A program made the translations under genes and the position numbers. A stretch of DNA of 64,000 nucleotides, taken from positions 44,911,355 through 44,975,354 of the forward strand of contig NC_016131.3 of assembly GCF_000005505.3 (NCBI RefSeq), given 5' to 3'. Numbering within the stretch: position 1 is the stretch's first letter; each line of letters opens with the position of its first letter. The notes below the pieces were generated by a model. It saw only the letters and a list, made by a program, of their open reading frames with translations. It had not been told where the DNA came from and did not search any database. Shown piece after piece: positions 56,834 to 64,000 of the stretch. The DNA is from Brachypodium distachyon (taxonomy: Eukaryota > Streptophyta > Magnoliopsida > Poales > Poaceae).

Positions 56834-56839
56834 AACTCT

Positions 56840-57148
56840 ATCTTCCTCGGACGTTAAGGACAGAATGTATGTGCTTTTACCCTCAAAGTTGCACCAACCA
56901 CAGGAACGAGATCTACAATGATGGTATACCGTTCTTACAGGCGCGTGTGCACAGTCGCGATACTCGGAAATCTGGGCGCAGATGATGCGCACAGATTGAT
57001 TAATCACTTGCACCTGCATGCCACCGCCGACATTGATAGCGCCCCACAGAAAATGCAGCAAGAATTCACGTCTCCCCACCGAAAATGTACCCCAAAAGGC
57101 ACGCGGAAGAAGTCCTTCGGCCCTGGCAGGCCGCTTGGATGCGCCTAG
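56840..57148. other. Intergenic, includes the 3' end of the WRC gene
   Basis: No separate gene seen. The WRC transcript's 3' UTR should lie here on the minus strand. Confidence 0.4.
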
Positions 57149-58667
57149 CTAGTAGCGCCGCAGGTCCGGCTCCTCGGCCTTGGCCACGACTGGCATCGCC
57201 GCTCTGTGCTCCGTGCGGCCGAGCTGGCCCACGCCTCCGCGTCCACCAGCGGCGCCAGCGCCGGCAGCGGACGCGCTCCGCGTCCGGCCCTTGCCGAGGT
57301 GATGCTCGCAGAGCGAGTAGCCGACGAGCGTCGGCTGGCTGCAGCGCCAACCACGGCCGTTTACGCGGCTGCACCGTGACCCTTCCAACAGCACGGCCGG
57401 GCCGCGCCGTTTCTTGGCCCCGCCGCCCGCACTGGCACCGGCACCACCGCCATTATTCTTTTCATCCTTCAGAGCCAACATCACAGCCACCGCCGTGCCA
57501 TTATTCCTCACGGGTACTCCTCCGTCCCGGCCTTTCACCGCCCGCTCGGCGCCACTGACGCTGCCGGTCCACGTCACGTCGTCCTTCCGGTCTGCGCCGC
57601 GATGGCCGTTCATCACCTGCAGGCTGTGAGTGCAAAAAAAAAATTGCATCATATTTCCTTGCACAAATCAACCAAGAATACTGACACCGATCGATTAAAA
57701 TGTGATAAAAGTAGGTAGGTGGCGAGGCATGGCAATGTGCATCGGTTCTGGGCCTGAGCCGAGCACTAGAGGCCAAGGCTAGATGTAGTAGATCGCACAA
57801 GAAAACAACAACCAAACGAACAGGCTGTTGACTACTGATCGATCAGCTAGAGACGAGATCAAACAAATCCGCCACGACAGGAGGGAGCTTAGCGCACACA
57901 CAACTACACAAGGCAGGAAGAACTTAAGGTGGCATGGCAACAAGAAACGCCTATGTATGGAATTATGGGCGGATGGATGGGAGAACATGCCTACAGGGCC
58001 GTTTTGTCTGACAGGTAACGTATGCACTAAAATAATTGGATCCATCCGTCACCCCATGGGTCACGCTGGCAAGGCATCGTCCACTATGAAACAGTAGAAC
58101 ACAGAAGGCAAGATATTAACAGAAAATTAATCTATTCCCCAAGTCAGAATTCACAAAAGCTGGCACCACCATCTTCTCTACCAGTATCTTTTCTTGCACC
58201 TCTTTAATAATCCATACCTCCTCTGAAATTCATCAGCTCCGCGTTCTGCACCCTGCCTGCTCTCGACGGAACCGCCCGCATTGTCCTCCTGGAAGATCAG
58301 TCGAACCGAACAGAGGAAACAACGGGGATTCAGCTTAGATCTAGGCACCCGCGCGCGGCCCCACGGGTGCAAGAACGGGCATGCACGAACAGATCGAATC
58401 AAGAGGAAACACGCGTACCTGCGGCAATGCCAGGCGCCTCGCCACCGCGGATTTCTGCCCGAGATCCGCGCTTGCATGCAGATGCGGCGGCTTGCCGTAG
58501 TCCTCCCCTCCCTCGAGGCGTTCTTGGTTCGTCGCCGCCGGTGCTGCATTCCCTGGGGTTTGGGGCGCGGCGGAGGTGGACGGATCTGAGGGCTGCTGCT
58601 GCAAGAAGGAAGGGGATGGGGAAGGGGAGGGGGAGAAGGAGGGCTGAGGCCTCCTCCTGATCCTCAT
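57149..58667 (-). CDS. WRC-domain protein
   Basis: Probably a nuclear protein. The WRC domain is the zinc-binding, DNA-binding module also found in growth-regulating factors.

Three minus-strand exons join in frame: 58419-58667, 58182-58288 and 57149-57623, giving 276 aa. The start MRIRRRPQPS is typical of plant WRC proteins and is followed by a Ser/Pro-rich stretch. Exon 2 contributes the basic KRCKKRY. Exon 3 holds KKRRG and the motif C203-x9-C213-x10-C224-x2-H227 within CSRVNGRGWRC and GYSLCEHHLGKGR. No QLQ domain is present, so it is not a canonical GRF. All key Cys/His residues are intact. Splice borders are GT-AG, and the exon 3 acceptor (CACTCACAG) was chosen because the nearer CAG would create a stop. 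The 5' leader is pyrimidine-rich. Confidence 0.8.
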
Positions 58668-58675
58668 GGGTGACG

Positions 58676-58712
58676 AGAGAGAGAGGAGGGGAGGGGAGGG
58701 GAGGGGCGACGG
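58676..58712 (+). promoter_or_regulatory. GA/GGGGA tract at the WRC 5' leader (G-quadruplex candidate)
   Basis: The plus strand carries a GAGA run, then five GGGG-type runs spaced by A, 10-40 bp upstream of the WRC start codon. The transcribed RNA would carry the C/T-rich complement. Confidence 0.5.
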
Positions 58713-59300
58713 AGGAGGAGATTTGGGGAGGGTGCAAATTAAAGAAGGGGGGGGCTTTTGGTTTTGGCTTGCTTTTTATGCCTCATCATGCCTGCATTTA
58801 TTTATGGGGAAACCAGTGAATATAGATATAGAATAGTGGTAGACGGTGCAGTTTTCAGCACTGCCTGCTGTCTCGCTTTGGCTGGGCATGCAAAGCTGCA
58901 CGTGCCTCCGATGGCGCTCCGGACGCGGAAGGGCCGTCGGATCCGGAGACTGACGGATCGGATCGACCGTTTGTCCAGGCATGGCCTGATCTGGTTTGAT
59001 CCGTGGTGGATGGCCTATTGGCCTGGGTGGTGCAACTGGTTTGCAAATGGCACGCCTAGGAGGGCTGTATAAGGATTTGGGGCCGGTTTGCAAATGGGAT
59101 GCCACGATGCCCAGCACGTCGATTTAATTTGACTACTGATGATGAATACTGTATTTTTATTTATTTATTTATTTATTTTGCCTCTCGGTATCTGTTTACA
59201 ACCAGATGATGTGTTTACTTGCATGGGCTTACTTACATATGCATGAATTTCCCAAAAGATATTCAACCAAGTGTCTTTTGTAAAAACGCATGAATTTCAA
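58713..59300. other. Upstream region of the WRC gene
   Basis: Includes a G run (58747-58754) and a TTTA repeat at 59155-59178. The 58758-59072 plus frame has no recognisable feature. Confidence 0.4.
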
Positions 59301-59316
59301 AAAAAAATTGATGTGA

Positions 59317-60148
59317 TTGTCGAACACCACTTGGTACACGGGGTACCTCAACCATGATGTTTATAGAACATAAAAGTAGGTGTGTATGCCAGTCTTATGG
59401 CGAAGGTCGTCGTACACCTGCGCATTGTCGACACAACAATGGTTTTAGAAGGTTCGGTCTACCTAAAGGGACGTGACCTAGTCCTACGTTATGAGAGTCA
59501 CAAGAGAATAGTTAGCCGAGTGTTTTGGACCGAGCAGGTCTTCCCAAACACACTTGGCGAGAGAATTGCGAGCCGAGAATTTGAGCTCGAGCCGAACAAA
59601 TCTTTCCGAGCAATGAGGTAAGGATACCCTCTGGACTCTAACCTAATTCCTTCGCTCGTTAGGCACAAGCAACTCGTCACTCGGTCCTTAGGACTCAGGA
59701 CTAGAGCTCCTGGCCTCTCAAAGCTTTTAGGGCTCTCCCCTTGAGTTTATTCAAGTTAAGACTGCATTATACATGATCCTTGGAAAGATTATTTATAGGC
59801 CAGGGTTTCACGGCAAGCTCTAGACTTCCAGCCATTCCGACTCATAGCTTTATGGTGCACCAAGTGAGAGGGTGGATGATCCATGGACCATATGCCTTTT
59901 CTTTCGCACTCTTACTTCTAGCCCCCTCTTCTCTATTTCCTTCATCCTCCCGAGCTCTTTCACCATTTTGATCACAGCATGATGAGCTTGACTTGTTGAT
60001 TTGGCTTGACTTTTGTTCACTGCAGCCTTATAGGCTTGGCTATGTCATGTAGGCACCTTGCCCGGTGTTAAATATTGTTGACTTTGGTCTTCCCCGTGTA
60101 GGATTCGTGGCCCGGTCCATATAAGGGATTTATTTTGACCACAACAGA
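59317..60148 (+). mobile_element. Possible degenerate solo LTR
   Basis: A TATA-like ATTATTTATAGGCC (about 59788), a start TGTCGAACACC and an end ACCACAACA suggest an LTR. I could not find a matching 5-bp duplication, so this is weak. Confidence 0.25.
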
Positions 60149-60407
60149 ATTCAACTAAGCATGTATCGGTGAATATGAATATCATAGAGACAAATAGGAG
60201 AGAAGAGAACTATTTTTTAATGAGAAGTCGGACTCTTAGCCAAGAGTTGACTAAGAGTCGATCGCTTTACTACTGTGCACCATCGAATTGTCTACAACGG
60301 TAATCATATCGACTTTTAAATGACTCTTAGTAAGCCAAGAGTCAACCCTTGTGAATACTCTTAAGACAACATGTAGATTTAATTTGATTACCAACGGAAT
60401 GTTGTTA

Positions 60408-60612
60408 CTCCCTTCGAAGTTTTGTTTAGATACGCATGTATCTAAACATGTTTCATTGTGTACGTGCATGCAAGTGGCCTCCCACTTCTAATTCATTTGG
60501 TATTTGATAGTTCAAAATCTTGGCTCAAAATTTGAACTAAAATTGAAAAATTGAACTAGAAGTGGGACTTAAGTGGGAGCCCACTTGCAACCCTAATATG
60601 GAGCGACAGGAG
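60408..60612. mobile_element. Stowaway-like MITE with a hairpin insert
   Basis: CTCCCTTCGAAGTTTTG starts it and GGAGCGACAGGAG ends it, flanked by TA (60406-60407, 60613-60614). GTATCTAAACATG matches Stowaway interiors. Between about 60470 and 60592 lies an inverted pair, GCAAGTGGCCTCCCACTTCT and AGAAGTGGGACTTAAGTGGG, which may be a second element. Confidence 0.45.
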
Positions 60613-60619
60613 TATTTTT

Positions 60620-63290
60620 TTTTCTATTTTTGTGCCTCTCAAATATCACCGGGATGTATTTATTCCAAAGGACATGTTTAGAGATGTATGGATGAATTAC
60701 ACAAAAACAAGCCAACTCCCATGAATTTCATAGAAAACGATTCCATAGGCTATCGTCCCGGAGAAAAAAGACAACGTAAAGGCTGGATGACCACCCCGGA
60801 TCTGGTCAGACAGATCCAAAGACCTAGCCTCACTAGCTCCGCGACTAATTAGCTGAAGCTGGTCGAGCCTCGCCGATCAGAGAAGTACCAAGACACAAAG
60901 ATAGACCAAATTTCACTCTAGAAGAGCAGTGACCAGAAGATTTTTCGCCTTCCTCTACCCCACCAACAAGGTGGATCCGGAGTTGAGAAGACCTTATTCT
61001 TCTACTGCATTGCGTCGCCACATCCACCATAGCTCTCTTGACGAGGAACCAAACCCTAACTCTATTGTCGTGTCACAATGCAGTTTGTGGTCCCCACCTC
61101 CTCCCGCCACCGAAACAGCAGGCGGAGGAGGAGCAGACCCGTGATCTTGATGATGGGTTTGTGCTTTTTGAGAGAGACTGGAGACACAAGACGGCGGCTA
61201 GTTCTCGACTTCTAGTCTCTTCTCGTCTGAGGGCAGCTTAAATTCTGGCTTTCTTTGTAGGTGTTATTCGAGTCAATTTCTTGCTAACACATAACAGATG
61301 TAACTACCAAACTAGCCTTGCTCGATCAAATTTATAGTAAATTCATAGTTGTCTCCGATAAATCATAATTATTACTCCCAGGTAAAAACAAGAACAACTA
61401 ATTTCCACATTCTGAAAAAATCAGAAAAAACATAGATGTGTAGATATTCAAAACACATGTGTAAAATCACTAGCTTAATCTTTTTTATGAAAAACTTTGC
61501 ATTTTGTGGCTTGTGATGATTGGCGAAAGCAATTTTTGGGGGAGACGTGGCTACTTTAGCCATTCAATTTGTTTTCACTTTTGTACAGGCAACAAAGATC
61601 GAGGACATGAGCTCGGGGACCGTGTTGATGCTGACAGACACCCACCTCTGTTTAGACTTGTCACGCAGTTGCTTTCTTTCGCAACCCAATTTTGTTACCA
61701 AAGGCTGAACTTGTTATAGTGTGGTCGCCAGAGAGAACCAACACAAGGATTACCAGCTCTACGATATGCATCGTGCGTTAGTTGCCCTAGAGCTTGGCAC
61801 ACCTCCCTCTCGGCACCGGCACCGGCGCCGACGCTGGTAACAGCCTTATTAATCAGAAGGACGAAAGAAAGGAGGAGCAATTGCACTGTGTAGAAGGGGG
61901 GCAAGGGACGAGGTTGGACGAGAGGAAAGCTCCAAGACACAATGGCCGGTGCCCTGATTAGATATGGATCGTGCATGGGAACGAACAGTCAGATCAAGTG
62001 GGGGCAGTGATTAGTCAGATTTAGCAGTGGGGGAACCGGGAAACCAACAGGGATGTAAAGCGCAATCGGGTTTTGTCAGGGGGATCCGACATGTTGTGTC
62101 TAAGCGTCCAGCTTTTAGCTAGCATGGGGTGGGGGACTTCGTGACCGCCCCTGATTAAGCTGATATATAGGCGTCTCCATGCCAGGGTCGACCCTAGGCC
62201 TAATGCTTAATCAGGATGGTTTTCAGTTAAGGAGCTGCTGGATGCACTACAAAATCAGGACCAGCAATCAATGCGATCACCGCGGAGCTAGAGCTGCAGT
62301 ACGGTTGCATTCCTCTGCACAAGTGCAAATGGACCAATGCAAATTAGCAGTAGTACTAGTTCTGATTTCTGTGGCAAATGTCGTATATGTGCGTCCTAAA
62401 AACTCCCAAGCTGGGAGAGTTCTCTCTCCTGTCAATAAAAAGAAGCTATCTCTCCTTCTCTGTAGATAACCTGTGAAGAAATCGAGAAATCAAAATAAAT
62501 GGAGAAGAGGACAGAATGAGTAGACATTGGCCAGACACAAGGCTCTTCATGGGTTTCGAAACCAGAGAAGGCTGTATATCTTGTGCTCCGAGTTTCTGGC
62601 CCAGTAATCTTGCACTCCCAAGAACCTGGACTTGTTCCCCTAAAAAGACCTGGACTTCACTTGTCGATTACTTCCGCTGCTGTAGCGCAGTCTGATGCTC
62701 AAGCTTAGAATAGACATGTAAGAAAACAGAAGAGTTAGTTCATCTCTTCAGATTATGCCGATCATATTGATGAAGTCCTAATGTTGTGTGGTTTCTTGTT
62801 TATAAGCAAGTGTAGTTTGCTGCCAACAGAACCGACAACACAGGTTTCAAAAAGGAAGAGTTAGACCTGACAACACGAGCACAGTTGCTAGCTTAGGAAC
62901 TCAGAAAATGACCTGCAGGTTTGCTACAAAAATGGGCTCCTGCCGCGGCCAGCAAACAGGCCACACAGCGGACGACGAGCCATGGCAACTTAATTTCAGG
63001 CCTCACCTCAGTGCCTCACAATCTACAGGTGCGAGCTGGACCACTTCCCTGCTGACTCGCACATGGATTCCATCACAGTGGAAAAACTGTCGGCAAGCTC
63101 ACCCATTCGTTCACCAGTATCCAACCTCGTAAAGCCGGAGGATCAAACGGCCAGGCTCATTAACAGCAGCTGCAAATGCCAATGCGCCTAACTGTCTCCA
63201 GCGGGTGTATTCCAATTTTCAACACGCATCATGAAAATTCATGCAGGACAGATATATGTGCCCATGCGGGTACTTACGTACTACTCCACT
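60620..63290. other. Intergenic, no gene seen
   Basis: Several GC-rich short frames (60929-61144, 61695-61976 minus, 62179-62469) show no family motif, splice support or promoter context. Confidence 0.4.
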
Positions 63291-63291
63291 G

Positions 63292-63358
63292 CTCCCTCCG
63301 TTCCTAAATACTTGTCGCTTTGCACTAAACAGCAACAATTATTTAGTAACGGAGGGAG
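63292..63358. mobile_element. Short Stowaway MITE (67 bp)
   Basis: CTCCCTCCGTTCCTAAATAC and ATTTAGTAACGGAGGGAG are inverted ends, with TA at the right (63359-63360). Confidence 0.75.
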
Positions 63359-63802
63359 TACAAGAGAAGACAATGCTCCAGTGTTCATTAGGTAAAAAAA
63401 TGAGCAACCAAAATGCGAGGGCGTTGCATTTTCGGATTGGACAAAAATGCCATCTTACGTGAGATGGTCCAACTCAGGCGGTTAACCCAACCAATAAAAC
63501 GCCCAACAAGAATATACCATGTAGTATTAGTGTATTACATTAGGCACAAGATAACGGCTAGAACCACGTAAGCACTTCTATAAATTAATATCATCTTATC
63601 TATACTACTGTTTATTTCTGATTAGCATTTTGGCATGAACTTTACAATATGAACTTGTCCTTGAAGCCTCTAACCAAAGAATGTATGAGTATTGAGAGAT
63701 CTCACCAACCGGCAGCTTTACTATCTATGTGGATCATCTTGATGATTATTATCCTTGACTACATTTCATATACAACAGAAATGCTGATCACCGTACCAGC
63801 CT

Positions 63803-64000
63803 TTATTGTTGGAGCATCTGATGCTGCCTGATCAAAAGTTGAGCGTAAACCAGCTCGTTCCAGGAATCCGGTACTCCAGGAAGACACCAGTGGCTGCAGT
63901 CCTGGTATCTCTCAGGCGATCTCCGCTCCTCCTCAGTAAGGTGTTGCTTGCGATAGATTGAAGGGTGTGCATCTTTCCTATAGTCAGTCAATCTTGTTAT
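63803..64000 (-). CDS. TRICHOME BIREFRINGENCE-LIKE (TBL) protein, C-terminal exon, partial
   Basis: The last coding exon of a PC-esterase/DUF231 protein, running off the right edge. TBL proteins are Golgi O-acetyltransferases acting on wall polysaccharides such as xylan, mannan or pectin. Visible residues include [18 protein letters not shown], then the family's C-terminal DxxH catalytic motif in [20 protein letters not shown], and a short tail ending at TAA (63803-63805). The DxxH Asp and His pair with a GDS serine that must lie beyond the window. The frame is open to position 64000. An M at 63991 is not a start because TTG there is internal coding. Which TBL subgroup it belongs to cannot be told from this exon, though RKDAHPSIY resembles the xylan acetyltransferase-like clade. 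Confidence 0.88.

Noticed and set aside
58758..59072. 104-codon plus-strand frame upstream of the WRC gene
   Set aside because: No domain or signal, and an equally long minus-strand frame overlaps it.
63649..63831. 60-codon hydrophobic plus-strand frame near the right edge
   Set aside because: It lies in the likely 3' UTR and overlaps the stop of the minus-strand TBL gene, with no independent support.

Overview
This window looks like nuclear DNA of a grass (Poaceae), probably a small-genome pooid such as Brachypodium. That placement is an inference. It rests on many Stowaway MITEs with CTCCCTCCG-type ends and TA duplications, Tourist-like MITEs with TTA/TAA duplications, a CACTA element, a tiny TRIM retroelement, GC-rich 5' gene ends, GT-AG introns and gene products typical of plants. 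There are no bacterial operons, rRNA genes or CRISPR arrays.

Layout. 1-13.4 kb is repeat-rich intergenic DNA. It holds Stowaway and Tourist MITEs, a TRIM relic (3320-3617), a complete but non-coding LTR retrotransposon (6832-9851, TSD GACAT) and one copy of a diverged segmental duplication. 13.45-22.25 kb is a CACTA (En/Spm) DNA transposon with a TTT target duplication. A 5'-truncated LINE (about 13473-15967) sits inside its left end, followed by a decayed transposase (TnpD/TNP2 with DUF4218 and DUF4216). The CACTA element lies 10 bp upstream of the TATA box of an HD-ZIP IV-derived START-domain-only pseudogene (22263-24483). 24.9-30.3 kb is the second copy of the duplication, with an internal tandem repeat of about 0.95 kb. 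It also preserves the empty site of the LTR element. 30.4-34.6 kb carries another duplicated pair, split by a dispersed repeat and a Tourist MITE. A 46-residue ORF with its own TATA box lies at 35485-35625 (-). 36.6-41 kb may be a spliced minus-strand unit coding for little or nothing.

The main intact gene is a 12-coding-exon cyclic nucleotide-gated channel of the CNGC19/20 type (43647-54150, +, 760 aa from my splice model). Its introns hold nested MITEs and an 814-bp solo LTR. Then come a tandem TRIM of three 81-bp LTRs (56418-56833), a 3-exon WRC-domain protein gene (57149-58667, -, 276 aa), mixed repeats, and at the right edge the last exon of a TRICHOME BIREFRINGENCE-LIKE (TBL) gene (63803 to beyond 64000, -).

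The genes are ordinary independent plant genes, not a pathway. The story of the window is sequential transposon nesting, target-site evidence and pseudogene decay. I did not find an obviously new multi-gene system. The least explained items are the two small Arg-rich minus-strand ORFs, the spliced minus-strand unit next to CNGC, and the tandem TRIM. All coordinates and percentages were worked out by eye.
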